Source: Shewanella electrodiphila
GTDB lineage: Bacteria; Pseudomonadota; Gammaproteobacteria; Enterobacterales; Shewanellaceae
Length of the DNA: 64,000 nt
Direction: 5' to 3'
Assembly (NCBI RefSeq): GCF_023283985.1
Contig: NZ_JAKIKU010000002.1
Coordinates: 310,001 to 374,000, forward strand
Part shown: positions 9,491 through 19,098 of the stretch, one piece after another
Layout: each line of letters begins with the position of its first letter
Numbering within the stretch: position 1 is the stretch's first letter
Translations under genes and position numbers: made by a program
The notes under the pieces: model-generated
Told to the model about the DNA's origin: nothing
What the model saw: only the letters and a program-made list of their open reading frames with translations
Database searches by the model: none

Positions 9491-10738
9491 TTAAGCTGCT
9501 TGTTCAACGACTTTCTCATTTGAGTAAAATTGCTCTTCATCAAACTGACCTTCACTTTTACCAATAACAACAGCTGTCATCATATCGCCAGTGACATTGG
9601 TTGCAGTACGGATCATATCAATGACGCGGTCGATAGCGGCAATAAAGGCAATCCCTTCAAGCGGTAAACCCACAACACCTAGTGTTACGGTTAACATCAC
9701 CATTGCACTTCCCGGCACGCCAGCAGTACCTACTGATGCTACCGTCGCTGTAACCGCAATCAACATATAGTCAGTCATGTCTAACGGAATACCGTAGATT
9801 TGAGCAATAAAGATAGCCGCAATTGCTGGGTAAATACCGCCACAACCGTCCATGTTCATGGTGGCGCCTAGTGGCAATACAAATGCGCTATAACGTTTTG
9901 ATACACCCATTGATTCAGTACATTTATTACTGGCAGGCAATGTGCCAAAGCTTGATGCGGTGCTGAAAGCCACTAGTTGGGCAGGCATTGCTTTACGGAA
10001 AAACTGCACTGGGCTTAAGCGAGCAACAAACTTAATTAAACCGCCGTAAACGAAAATAATGTGAATTAATGCGGCAACGTAAATGGCTAAGATGAACTTA
10101 CCAAGTGGAAGTAGAGTTGATAATCCATATTCGCCAACAACCCACGCCATTAAGCCAAATACACCAATTGGAGTCAGTTTTAACACCATACGAGTTAATT
10201 CAAACATCACTTCAGCACCCGCTGAAATGGTGTTTTTTAAAGGCGCTGCTTTTTCGCCAACGGTATTAATCGCTATACCGACTAACGCGGCAAAGACAAT
10301 AATCTGGAGTACTTTACCTTCAGCTAGTGATGCAAAAGGGTTCTCGGGGATCATGTTCAGTAATACTTGAGCGAAGCCCGGAATATCTCGGTCACGCACT
10401 TCACTTGTTGCTAGCTCAATGCTGCCGCCCATGTCGAATGAGCTACCAATGGCTAGGCCAATAAATGATGCGGCCGTACCTGTCAGCATAAACATGCCTA
10501 AGGTTTTGAGGCTGAGCCGCTTAAGGTTTGCTTGTGAGCCTAAAGAAGTAATGCTAACTACGATGGCACAAAATACTAACGGTGCGACCAGCATTTTAAT
10601 GGCACTAATGAATAAGTCGCCTAGTGGCTTTAACATTATGGCGCTATCGCCAAGTGCGATACCTGCTAAAATACCAAATGCGAAACCCGCTAGCACTTTC
10701 TGCCAAAAAGGAATACGTTTCAAGGTTTGAAAAATCAT
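9491..10738 (-). CDS. Dicarboxylate/amino acid:cation symporter (DAACS family)
   Basis: Secondary transporter of the GltP/DctA/SstT superfamily, importing glutamate, C4-dicarboxylates or a neutral amino acid with H+ or Na+. The 415-residue protein has eight or so membrane helices and the family's re-entrant loop motifs: TASSFGTLPAS (serine-rich HP1), the NMDGCGGIY version of the NMDGT motif in TM7, and AGVPGSAMVML (HP2). The NMDGCGG variant departs from the NMDGTA of glutamate and C4-dicarboxylate carriers, so the substrate is uncertain. Monocistronic, on the minus strand; the upstream gap holds a palindrome at 10953-10969. Confidence 0.88.
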   Translation of the reverse strand: MIFQTLKRIPFWQKVLAGFAFGILAGIALGDSAIMLKPLGDLFISAIKMLVAPLVFCAIVVSITSLGSQANLKRLSLKTLGMFMLTGTAASFIGLAIGSSFDMGGSIELATSEVRDRDIPGFAQVLLNMIPENPFASLAEGKVLQIIVFAALVGIAINTVGEKAAPLKNTISAGAEVMFELTRMVLKLTPIGVFGLMAWVVGEYGLSTLLPLGKFILAIYVAALIHIIFVYGGLIKFVARLSPVQFFRKAMPAQLVAFSTASSFGTLPASNKCTESMGVSKRYSAFVLPLGATMNMDGCGGIYPAIAAIFIAQIYGIPLDMTDYMLIAVTATVASVGTAGVPGSAMVMLTVTLGVVGLPLEGIAFIAAIDRVIDMIRTATNVTGDMMTAVVIGKSEGQFDEEQFYSNEKVVEQAA

Positions 10739-10952
10739 TTCAATTCCAACTATTTATTATACTTGCTCTTTAAAGTAGGCAAGGGGATTATTATTTCAAT
10801 AACCTAACACAATCACACATAAAGGCCATTGATAGTCATTGTTGATTTGTTTGTTACGAGCAAGAATACGTCGATAAGCCATATCATGTTCAGCTTATTT
10901 TAATATTGCTTAACTACAGTCTTTATCTGAACAATTTTCGAATTGTATTGAG

Positions 10953-10969
10953 TGTTCCAAGGTGGAACA
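10953..10969. promoter_or_regulatory. Candidate operator palindrome
   Basis: TGTTCCA-AGG-TGGAACA is a perfect 7+7 inverted repeat with a three-base centre. It lies in the 360-base gap between the divergent symporter and yqaA genes, about 215 bases before the former and 130 before the latter. No regulator is assigned. Confidence 0.35.
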
Positions 10970-11101
10970 AACCGTTTTTGATATAACTTATTCCAAAAAC
11001 ACAATATGTTAAATGCACTTTAAAATTCAACAACTTGCTAACTTTGTCGTCTGTATAGTTGAAAGTGTTTAAAACTCTATAGATATCATTAGGTAAAGTA
11101 A

Positions 11102-11524
11102 ATGACTGCGTTATGGTTAATGTTTAGTGGGGCGTTTTTAGCGGCAACTTTGTTACCTGGAGGTTCAGAAGTTTTACTTGTGGCTTTGCTAACAGATGCG
11201 CCTGAAACTTGGGTATCTTTGCTGGTGGTTGCCAGCGTAGGTAATTCGTTAGGAGCGATTACAAGTTACTATTTAGGCTATTTAGGTCGATTCGCTAAGA
11301 CGCCAGAGGACTTTGCCTCTAAAAAATACCAACATGGATTAAATTTAATTGAAAAATATGGCTACTGGGCATTACTCTTGTCTTGGCTACCTTTGATTGG
11401 TGATATTTTGTGTTTAATTGCAGGTTGGTTAAAGCTACCCATAGTCCCTTCTACAATCATGATTTTGATTGGCAAAACAATTCGATACTCTTTAATAGTA
11501 GCGGCCTTTATGTGGGCGTGGTAA
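11102..11524 (+). CDS. yqaA: YqaA-family (DedA-like) inner-membrane protein
   Basis: A 140-residue, four-helix membrane protein matching the YqaA branch of the DedA/SNARE-associated family. Characteristic features are the N-terminal AATLLPGGSEVLL segment with the conserved acidic residue in a membrane dip, the GNSLGAITSYYLGYLGR loop, and WLPLIGDILCLIAGWL. DedA relatives move or flip phospholipids or polyprenyl lipids and need the membrane potential (family knowledge); YqaA itself has no settled function. It stands alone between two long intergenic gaps. The ATG at 11102 is preceded by a weak GGTAAAG ribosome site. Confidence 0.85.
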   Translation: MTALWLMFSGAFLAATLLPGGSEVLLVALLTDAPETWVSLLVVASVGNSLGAITSYYLGYLGRFAKTPEDFASKKYQHGLNLIEKYGYWALLLSWLPLIGDILCLIAGWLKLPIVPSTIMILIGKTIRYSLIVAAFMWAW

Positions 11525-11711
11525 AACGATAGTAATAGGCGTTTTACACCAAAGTATTTTATACGAATCGTATTTTATAAATAATGTCAGTGAGGCTTTT
11601 TTCAGCAATTGAATCAATAAGGTGAAATTTACTGAAACCCTATGTATTCCCTGCTGTCAGAGATGACATTAGCACATCTCACTGACCTTATATTTATTCA
11701 AGGAGAATAGA

Positions 11712-14543
11712 GTGAAAAAATGGATCTTAGCAGCGGCAATTTCAATCGCTATTAGTGGCTGCGCTCATGAAGCAACCACCTCTTCATCATTACCCGACGG
11801 GGTGACCTTACTTGAAACCGTTCAAGCATCAGATGCGATAGGCATCCCTTATAAAAAGTACCAACTTGAAAACGGCTTAACGGTCATTCTGCATCAAGAC
11901 AGCTCAGATCCTTTAGTTCATGTTGATGTGACCTATCATGTGGGCTCAGCTCGCGAAGTGGCTGGCCGCAGTGGCTTTGCACATTTATTTGAGCACATGA
12001 TGTTTCAAGGTTCGCAAAATGTGGGCGATGAACAACACTTTAAAGTGATCACCGAAGCAGGTGGCACCTTAAACGGCACCACTAATACCGACCGAACCAA
12101 CTACTTTGAAACGGTGCCAAGCAATCAGCTAGAAAAAATGTTGTGGCTAGAGTCAGACCGAATGGGCTTTTTGTTGCCAGCGTTGACTAGCGAGAAGTTT
12201 GAAGTACAGCGTGAGACAGTTAAAAATGAACGTGCTCAGCGTATTGATAACCAGCCCTATGGGCGTTTGAATGAGCGTTTCAATCAAGCAATGTTTCCAG
12301 CAGGGCACCCTTATTCTTGGCCAGTAATTGGCTGGCCAGAAGATTTAGAACGTGCCACGGTTGATGATGTCAGAAACTTTTTTAAACGTTGGTATGGCCC
12401 TAACAATGCAACATTAACCATTGGCGGTGACTTTGATGAAGTGCAAACCCTTGCCATGGTGAATAAGTACTTTGGTGAGTTAGCACGTGGCCCTGAAGTG
12501 AATGCTGATCCTAAAACGCCTGTGAGTTTAGATAAAACTCGTTATATCTCTATGGAAGACAAGGTACATTTACCACTTGTCTACATGGGATTCCCAACGG
12601 TATACGCTCGTCATCAAGATGAAGCCGCATTAGATTTATTAGCAAACATATTAGGTGGGGGTAAAACCTCATTACTCTATAAAAACCTAGTAAAAGATGG
12701 TTTTGCGGTGCAAGCCTCGGTAGGGCACCCGTGCCAAGAGTTATCTTGTCGTTTAACCTTATTTGCATTAGCTAACCCGGCTAGTGGTGCTAACCTTGCT
12801 GACCTTGAGCAAAAGATTACTGACTCTATTGCTGAATTTGAGCAACGTGGGGTGACTGACGATGATTTACAAAAAGTAAAAGTACAATTTGAGTCGGACA
12901 CTATCTATGGCATGCAAAGTGTCAAAGGTAAGGTATCAACACTGGCTTATAATCAAACCTTTTTCGATAACCCGAATATGGTCGCAAGTGATCTTGAGCG
13001 ATACGCCAGTGTCACGAAAGAAGACGTTATGCGCGTTTTCAACAAATATATTAAAGATAAACCGATGGTGGTGATGAGCGTTGTCCCAGAAGGTGCAAAA
13101 CAGCTTATTGCAAAACCGGATAACTTTACTCCGACTATGCTACCTATTGCTGAGGAAGCGGTAACGGGCACTGAAAATGTCCGTCAAATTACCTCAAGCT
13201 TTGATCGCACAGTCATGCCGAAAGTTGGTGACGCCCCTGTACTTAAAGTACCTCAGCTTTGGACTGCATCATTAGCTAATGGTATTGAGGTCATGGGGAC
13301 TGAAAGTAATGAAACCCCAACCGTTGAGTTATTAATTTATCTTGAAGGAGGAAATCGACTTCCTGAAATGGATAAAGCAGGCTTAGCTTCAATAACCGCG
13401 TCAATGCTAAACGAGTCAACTGAAAAGCGCACAACAGAAGAGTTAGCGGGCGCACTAGAAATGCTAGGTAGTCGTATTTCGTTCGGTGCATCAGCCACGC
13501 AAAGCTATATTCAAGTGTCGAGTTTGACAGAGAACCTAACGCCGACATTAGCTATTTTACAAGAAAAGTTATTTAGTCCAGCTTTTGCTGAGGCGGATTT
13601 TGAGCGCTTAAAGCAACAGGAAATTCAAGGTCTACAGCATCAAGAGTCAGATCCTAACTTTCTTGCTAGCCGTGGTTTTTCAAGCTTACTTTATGGCGAT
13701 GATAGCCATTTAAGTGCTAATGCTGGTGGTACTCTTGAGACTGTATCAGGATTAACGCTTGATGATGTGAAGCAGTTTTATCAGCAGCAGTATAAAGCTG
13801 GCAATGCACAGATGGTCGTGGTGTCTGATTTAAATCAGCAAGAAATCATGCCTTCATTAGCTGTATTTGAGCAATGGCAAGGTCAAACTAATGAGCCTAT
13901 GGCATTACCACCATTGCCTAAGCTTGCTGGTGGCACCATTTATATCATTGATAAACCAGATGCTGCCCAATCAGTGATTAAAATGGGTAAACGTGCTTTA
14001 CCTTATGATGCTACTGGTAATTACTTCAAAGCATTCTTAATGAATTATCCATTGGGCGGCGCGTTTAATAGTCGGATTAACTTAAATCTTCGTGAAGATA
14101 AAGGTTATACCTACGGCGCGCGTACTGGCTTTAATGGTAATGACTTAACTGGACGTTTTGAAGCTTCTGCAAGTGTGAGAAGTGATGTGACAGCGGAGTC
14201 AGTAACTGAATTTATTAATGAAATAAAGCAGTTCCAAAAAGACGGTATGACGGAAGAAGAGTTGGCCTTTATGCGCAGTTCGATTTCTCAAGGTAAAGCA
14301 TTAGACTATGAAACGCCATATCAAAAAGCAGGGTTTATGCGCATTATTCAGCGTTACAAACTGGCCGATGACTTTACTGAACAGCAAGCTGACATTGTTG
14401 AAAACATCACAGCGAAAGAGCTAAATCAGCTTGCGGCTGAACAGCTTAAATTATCTGAGATGATTATTGTCATTGTGGGTGATAAACAAGCTATTTCACC
14501 AAAGCTTGAAGCATTGGGCTATCCTATTAAGGTGATTAAATAA
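11712..14543 (+). CDS. M16 family zinc peptidase, two-domain lipoprotein
   Basis: Envelope metallopeptidase of the pitrilysin/M16 family (943 residues), built from two halves, each an M16 core plus inactive domain. The start is the GTG at 11712 with AAGGAG upstream. A lipoprotein signal ends at SGC (Cys17). The inverted zinc motif HLFEH is at residues 91-95 and the third ligand falls in the EKFEVQRETVKNER segment. The second half (from about residue 500) keeps the fold, with the R/Y-containing NLREDKGYTYGAR loop near the C terminus that binds substrate ends. It likely degrades peptides in the periplasm. Monocistronic. Confidence 0.92.
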   Translation: MKKWILAAAISIAISGCAHEATTSSSLPDGVTLLETVQASDAIGIPYKKYQLENGLTVILHQDSSDPLVHVDVTYHVGSAREVAGRSGFAHLFEHMMFQGSQNVGDEQHFKVITEAGGTLNGTTNTDRTNYFETVPSNQLEKMLWLESDRMGFLLPALTSEKFEVQRETVKNERAQRIDNQPYGRLNERFNQAMFPAGHPYSWPVIGWPEDLERATVDDVRNFFKRWYGPNNATLTIGGDFDEVQTLAMVNKYFGELARGPEVNADPKTPVSLDKTRYISMEDKVHLPLVYMGFPTVYARHQDEAALDLLANILGGGKTSLLYKNLVKDGFAVQASVGHPCQELSCRLTLFALANPASGANLADLEQKITDSIAEFEQRGVTDDDLQKVKVQFESDTIYGMQSVKGKVSTLAYNQTFFDNPNMVASDLERYASVTKEDVMRVFNKYIKDKPMVVMSVVPEGAKQLIAKPDNFTPTMLPIAEEAVTGTENVRQITSSFDRTVMPKVGDAPVLKVPQLWTASLANGIEVMGTESNETPTVELLIYLEGGNRLPEMDKAGLASITASMLNESTEKRTTEELAGALEMLGSRISFGASATQSYIQVSSLTENLTPTLAILQEKLFSPAFAEADFERLKQQEIQGLQHQESDPNFLASRGFSSLLYGDDSHLSANAGGTLETVSGLTLDDVKQFYQQQYKAGNAQMVVVSDLNQQEIMPSLAVFEQWQGQTNEPMALPPLPKLAGGTIYIIDKPDAAQSVIKMGKRALPYDATGNYFKAFLMNYPLGGAFNSRINLNLREDKGYTYGARTGFNGNDLTGRFEASASVRSDVTAESVTEFINEIKQFQKDGMTEEELAFMRSSISQGKALDYETPYQKAGFMRIIQRYKLADDFTEQQADIVENITAKELNQLAAEQLKLSEMIIVIVGDKQAISPKLEALGYPIKVIK

Positions 14544-14568
14544 GTTTAGCTATTGCTTTTGAAGTTAT

Positions 14569-14595
14569 AGACCCTATATAGCCTATATAGGGTCT
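14569..14595. other. Perfect 27-bp inverted repeat after the M16 gene
   Basis: AGACCCTATATA and TATATAGGGTCT form a perfect 12-bp stem around GCC. There is no T run next to it, so it may be an mRNA-stabilising hairpin, a protein site or an insertion footprint. A true terminator follows. Confidence 0.6.
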
Positions 14596-14617
14596 GATAC
14601 AATGAATAAAAACTAAT

Positions 14618-14650
14618 AACGGTGACAATAAAAATGTTACCGTTTTTTCT
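14618..14650 (+). terminator. Terminator after the M16 peptidase gene
   Basis: AACGGTGAC pairs with GTTACCGTT (one G-T pair) around nine bases, followed by TTTTTCTTT. Confidence 0.8.
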
Positions 14651-14794
14651 TTATTAGGCGCTAAAATGTGATTAATTTCATTAATTGTATTTATTTATAC
14701 AGTTTGGGAAATTATCTCGTCTAATATCGGGTCTAGCAGTTTGAACGTCGTGGATGTGAACGGCTAATACGAGCAACAATAAGAGAACAGCAAA

Positions 14795-16387
14795 TTGAAT
14801 TCATTCAATGAAACAATCGATCTTCTTTCTAACGGCGAAGGCCGTGAATCTTTACTTGGCATGCTACGTGGTATTGAACGTGAAGCATTACGTATCGATG
14901 ACTCAGGTCAATTAGCAAAAGATGGCCACCCAGAAAAGCTAGGTTCTGCATTAACCCATTCTCGTATTACCACTGATTACAGTGAGTCATTGCTTGAGTT
15001 TATTACTCCTGTTAATACCAATATTGATACCTTATTAGAAGGCTTGACTCAAACTCATGCCTATAGCGTAAAAAACATGAATGGCCAGTCGCTATGGCCT
15101 GTGAGTATGCCGTGTTATGTGGGGGATGAAAAAGATATTCCGATTGCACGTTATGGCAGCTCAAATAACGGTAAAATGAAAACCTTATACCGTAAAGGTT
15201 TAACCCATAGATATGGCCCACTGATGCAGATTATTGCAGGGGTACATTTTAACTTTTCAGTATCAGAAAAGTTATGGGATAGCTTGTATGAGAACAGTGA
15301 TAAAAGCTTAACACGTCAAGATTTTATCTCAGAGTCTTACTTTGGCATGATCCGTAATTATCGCCGCCTGGTTTGGGTGTTGCCTTACTTTTTTGGTTCA
15401 TCACCTGGGCTTTGTAGTTCTTTCATTAAAGGTCAGTCTACTGAGTTCGACTTTAAAACAACGGGTAAAGGCACCTTATACCTACCGTATGCAACGTCAT
15501 TGCGTATGAGTGATTTAGGTTACACCAACCAAGAACAAGAACAGCTTAATATTAGCTACAACTCACTACCTGAGTATTTAAATGGTGTCGGTGAAGCCAT
15601 CAGAATGCCTTCAGAAAGCTTTGCCAAAATAGGTGTCAAAGTTGACGGTGAATATCGCCAACTTAACAGCAATGTATTGCAAATCGAGAATGAATTTTAC
15701 TCGCCTATTCGTGCTAAACGTGTGGCTAAGTCTGGTGAGAAACCTTCAGAGGCTTTGGCTAGAGCTGGGGTTGAATATATTGAAGTACGTGCACTTGATG
15801 TTAACCCGTATAGCCCAATCGGGATTGATGCTAGTCAGGTCAAGTTCCTCGATTTATTCTTGTTGTATTGCTTGTTGTTGTCTTCAGAGAAAACCGATGT
15901 ATCGGCTGAAGCTGAAATTGCTGCAAACCTTAAGGCGGTTGTGCTTGAAGGTCGTAAACCAGGCTTAGCATTGAGCCGTAATGGTCAACAAGTTGCCTTG
16001 AATGAGTGGTTAAATGATATTTTTGAGCCCATGACAAGAATTGCTAAATTACTTGATGGTGAAGGCACACAATACCAAGATGCGTTAACGCAGTGGCATG
16101 CGGCGATTAACGATCCAAGCAAAACAATCTCTGGTCGTGTAATTGATGATGTGGTTAATCAAGGTATTGACCATGGCGTTTGGGTGAAACAATTATCTCA
16201 GCAATATCATGAGTATTTATCTAATTACCCATTGTCAGAATCGACTATGGCAGAGTATGAAGCAGAAGCTGCAGCATCTCTACAGCAACAAAAAGACGTT
16301 GAAACCCAACCTTCTGTAGGATTTGATGAGTTTTTGGCTGACTACTTTGCTGATTTAGCTGAACCTGCAACAGCAGTGAATCAATGA
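14795..16387 (+). CDS. gshA: Glutamate-cysteine ligase
   Basis: Makes gamma-glutamylcysteine, the first and rate-limiting step of glutathione synthesis. The 530-residue protein is the proteobacterial GshA type, with the N-terminal GIEREALRI segment (about residues 26-34) that binds glutamate and metal, ADP-contacting loops such as YLPYATSLRMSDLGY, and a long C-terminal helical region. No ATG fits the conserved N terminus: translation appears to start at the TTG at 14795, with TAAGAGA some ten bases upstream. The low-efficiency start may limit expression. The next gene overlaps the stop codon, so the two are translationally coupled. Confidence 0.95.
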   Translation: MNSFNETIDLLSNGEGRESLLGMLRGIEREALRIDDSGQLAKDGHPEKLGSALTHSRITTDYSESLLEFITPVNTNIDTLLEGLTQTHAYSVKNMNGQSLWPVSMPCYVGDEKDIPIARYGSSNNGKMKTLYRKGLTHRYGPLMQIIAGVHFNFSVSEKLWDSLYENSDKSLTRQDFISESYFGMIRNYRRLVWVLPYFFGSSPGLCSSFIKGQSTEFDFKTTGKGTLYLPYATSLRMSDLGYTNQEQEQLNISYNSLPEYLNGVGEAIRMPSESFAKIGVKVDGEYRQLNSNVLQIENEFYSPIRAKRVAKSGEKPSEALARAGVEYIEVRALDVNPYSPIGIDASQVKFLDLFLLYCLLLSSEKTDVSAEAEIAANLKAVVLEGRKPGLALSRNGQQVALNEWLNDIFEPMTRIAKLLDGEGTQYQDALTQWHAAINDPSKTISGRVIDDVVNQGIDHGVWVKQLSQQYHEYLSNYPLSESTMAEYEAEAAASLQQQKDVETQPSVGFDEFLADYFADLAEPATAVNQ

Positions 16388-16812
16388 GAAACATTGCGTT
16401 ACTAGCGATATCGGTTGTGTTGCTGCAAGGCTGTGCAACGTCTACTGAGGATGAACTGATTTGTGGTTCAGTGGCGAGTTATATTACGCCACCAGTCACA
16501 GACAGTTTATATCGTGTCGTGGTAACGCACCTTAACGGTAAACCAGTTATTTCACGTCCATATTATAAATTACCAGCAGGTGAACATCAGTTTACTGTTG
16601 CTGAGTTAATTGAATCGCCGGAACTGAAAGTTAAATTAGCTGCTCGACAGACTAAAACTATCCTGGTTGAGGTTGAACGAGAGCAGCGTTATCACTTAGC
16701 CGCTGAATTTAAGCTAGATAAAGTCTACAACGGATTAAATACAGATTATTGGCAACCAGTTGTCTGGAAAAAAGAATCTTATGAGTGTGCGTTTGCCAAC
16801 CCAATGGAGTAA
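16384..16812 (+). CDS. Small lipoprotein of unknown function coupled to gshA
   Basis: A 142-residue protein whose ATG overlaps the gshA stop (ATGA). The first 17 residues form a lipoprotein signal ending in LQGC, so the mature protein is anchored by Cys17. After that the sequence is soluble and beta-rich, with no family I recognise with certainty. The segment KLPAGEHQFTVAELI is reminiscent of PEGA-like periplasmic domains, which often read L-P-x-G-x-H/Y, but the match is weak. Coupling to gshA suggests co-expression, not necessarily a shared pathway. Confidence 0.75.
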   Translation: MRNIALLAISVVLLQGCATSTEDELICGSVASYITPPVTDSLYRVVVTHLNGKPVISRPYYKLPAGEHQFTVAELIESPELKVKLAARQTKTILVEVEREQRYHLAAEFKLDKVYNGLNTDYWQPVVWKKESYECAFANPME

Positions 16813-17010
16813 GCTTGCGCGCATTTTCTATTCGTACACTTTCTATTCGTACACCATTCTAAACCATTCATTTGAACTGTAACCGCGTCGCCTTATGTTC
16901 AAGTAAGGCTTATGGCTAATTTTATGGTAAACCCGATTGCATCTGTACTTCATAGATGTGAAAATCTAGCCCTATGATTGAGTTTGTATTCCGTTGATTT
17001 AAGGGCTTTT

Positions 17011-17628
17011 ATGAAGTGGTTTTTCCGTGCTTTTAGCACCGTTATTCTTCTGCAACTTGCAGGCTGCGCTACACCACCGCCTAAAGAACCTGATAATTTA
17101 TGTTCTATATTCCAAGAGAATCGCTCTTGGTATAAAGCCGCAGTCAATACCCGTGATAAATGGGGAGTACCTGTGCATGTCCCGTTAGCCATGATGTATC
17201 AAGAAAGTTCGTTTAAGCATAATGCCGCGCCGCCAATGGAATACTTTTTAGGTTTTATCCCAACAGGCAGAGCCAGTGATGCTTATGGTTATGCTCAAGC
17301 TAAAACCATGACTTGGGATGATTACGTGCGTGAAACTGGGAACTCTTGGTCGAGTCGCAGTAACTTTGATGACGCGATGGACTTTATGGGATGGTTTATT
17401 TACAAAACCCATAAAATTAATGGCGTTTCAAAATGGGATGCCAAGAATCAATATTTGAATTACCACGAAGGTTGGGGCGGTTATAAACGTGGCACTTATA
17501 AGGCTAAAGCTTGGTTAGGGCCTGTGGCTGATCGTGTTGACGCCCGTTCTAAAACCTATGCTCAACAATACCGAACCTGTAAAGAGGATTTAGATTCTTC
17601 ATGGTTATGGCGTTTGTTTTTCGGTTAA
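17011..17628 (+). CDS. Lytic transglycosylase-like lipoprotein (SLT fold)
   Basis: Likely peptidoglycan lytic enzyme or relative. I choose the ATG at 17011 (AAGGG six bases upstream) because it gives a clean lipoprotein signal ending at LAGC; the mature start is about Cys19 of 205 residues. The segment VPVHVPLAMMYQESSFKHNA contains the catalytic-type E-S-S motif of SLT-domain transglycosylases, and GYAQAKTMTW stands where soluble Slt enzymes have GLMQ-x-MP. The rest (YLNYHEGWGGYKRGTYK) fits the 'transglycosylase SLT domain 2-like' lipoproteins of Shewanella and Vibrio. A terminator follows 17 bases after the stop. Confidence 0.78.
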   Translation: MKWFFRAFSTVILLQLAGCATPPPKEPDNLCSIFQENRSWYKAAVNTRDKWGVPVHVPLAMMYQESSFKHNAAPPMEYFLGFIPTGRASDAYGYAQAKTMTWDDYVRETGNSWSSRSNFDDAMDFMGWFIYKTHKINGVSKWDAKNQYLNYHEGWGGYKRGTYKAKAWLGPVADRVDARSKTYAQQYRTCKEDLDSSWLWRLFFG

Positions 17629-17645
17629 GCTGAGCTTAACAACTT

Positions 17646-17670
17646 GCCCCGCATTGTCGGGGCTTTTTTA
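17646..17670 (+). terminator. Rho-independent terminator
   Basis: GCCCCG/CGGGGC stem with a six-base loop followed by seven thymines. Confidence 0.9.
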
Positions 17671-17852
17671 TGTCATTAATTTATGATTCTATTCAGAATA
17701 ACACTAAACTTTCCTGACTATCTTCCGATAACAAATGTAGATATTGTGTTAATTTAGTGCTGTTGAACACGCTATTAACTCAAAGATGAACCCTAAAAAC
17801 CATAATAAGAACTGTTAGATTCGTATCATAAAAATTGTTTTCGGAACTCTAT

Positions 17853-19031
17853 ATGCAAAACCATAATGATAATAAATTGCAGACGAAATTACTTTTACCA
17901 TTAATTTCGTTAGTGCTGCTGGCCATTGTTGTATCTCTGTTTTCACCCGCACAAGTCTCAAAAACTTATCTTGTTTGTCTATTAATCAGTTTAGGGTTAG
18001 CGCAATTAATCCTCGGTGTGTATTTGTTTAAACAGCAAATACAAAAACGGTTAAATGATTTAAGCCATTATCTTAGTTTGGTTATCAGTACCGAAACGGC
18101 GCCCGATAAACCAATTAAAGATCATGGTGATGATCAAATTGCTCATATTACTAATAGTCTCAGTGAGTTCATTGAAGACTTAAAGTCGGTAATTGATAAT
18201 ATTCGCAGTGATGCCAACGACGTAAAAGAGGGCTCTTATGAGCTTGCTTCGCAAATGGGGGCTGCTGAGTCTTCGGTCAACAAAAGCACCGATGAGAACG
18301 AGCAAATTACCGCATCACTCACTGAAATCATGCTCACAGCCGATGAGCTGTCAAATAATGCTGATGAACTTAAGTCCACCTCAGTTCAAGTTACAGAGCT
18401 ATTAGCGCAAGGTTCAGATGATGCGCAAAATAATCAAAACTCAATGACCACATTTGCTAACGGTATTGAAAGTATGGTCTCTGATTTAGATCTACTGAAC
18501 AGTGATAGCCAAAAAATCGGTAATGTACTAGAAGTGATTAAAAGCATTGCAGAGCAAACTAATTTGTTAGCGCTTAATGCGGCTATTGAGGCAGCACGGG
18601 CTGGCGAGCAAGGGCGTGGTTTTGCAGTGGTTGCTGACGAGGTTCGAGCATTGGCGCATCGTACTCAAGAGTCGACCGTTGAGATCCAATCCATTGTACT
18701 CGAGTTGCAGGCTAAAGCCGGTAATGCTGTAAATGCTATTGGTGAAAGCCAACGGGTTACCCAAGAAAGTTTAATGCAATGTCAGCGTGTGACTCAGGCA
18801 TTTGCTGATATTGGAAGGGCATTTCAGCAGCTAGATACGGTTGCCGGTAACATGACTTACAGTATTCAAGGCCAGCAAACTTCAACAGGGAGTATTAATA
18901 CCCGTGCAATTGAAATCTCTCGCTTAAGCCATGAAGTGCAATTAAACCTTGAGGCCATTTCAAATAGAGCGCAGCAGCAAAAAGCCAGCTCAGAAAACTT
19001 GGAGCAAGTTCTCACAAGAGTGTGCATCTAG
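17853..19031 (+). CDS. Methyl-accepting chemotaxis protein without a periplasmic sensor
   Basis: Chemoreceptor-type signalling protein. I take the ATG at 17853, giving 392 residues. Two membrane helices (about 12-32 and 40-60) are separated by only a few residues, so there is no periplasmic ligand domain. A short linker leads to the cytoplasmic coiled-coil signalling domain with the near-invariant hairpin tip ([19 protein letters not shown], then [15 protein letters not shown]). That tip binds CheA/CheW. Such receptors sense membrane or cytoplasmic state, or act within arrays. It stands alone and ends at a strong terminator. Confidence 0.93.
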   Translation: MQNHNDNKLQTKLLLPLISLVLLAIVVSLFSPAQVSKTYLVCLLISLGLAQLILGVYLFKQQIQKRLNDLSHYLSLVISTETAPDKPIKDHGDDQIAHITNSLSEFIEDLKSVIDNIRSDANDVKEGSYELASQMGAAESSVNKSTDENEQITASLTEIMLTADELSNNADELKSTSVQVTELLAQGSDDAQNNQNSMTTFANGIESMVSDLDLLNSDSQKIGNVLEVIKSIAEQTNLLALNAAIEAARAGEQGRGFAVVADEVRALAHRTQESTVEIQSIVLELQAKAGNAVNAIGESQRVTQESLMQCQRVTQAFADIGRAFQQLDTVAGNMTYSIQGQQTSTGSINTRAIEISRLSHEVQLNLEAISNRAQQQKASSENLEQVLTRVCI

Positions 19032-19050
19032 TCGGTTTGACGGATTCATA

Positions 19051-19077
19051 AAAAAAGGAGCCTTAGGCTCCTTTTTT
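19051..19077. terminator. Bidirectional terminator
   Basis: AAAAAAGGAGCC-TTA-GGCTCCTTTTTT, a perfect stem with A and T runs, between the convergent chemoreceptor and purK genes. Confidence 0.95.
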
Positions 19078-19098
19078 GTGCAAAATATTAAGTCAATT

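Noticed and set aside
9491..10738. Naming the symporter dctA or gltP
   Set aside because: The NMDGCGG variant differs from both, so substrate and symbol would be guesses.
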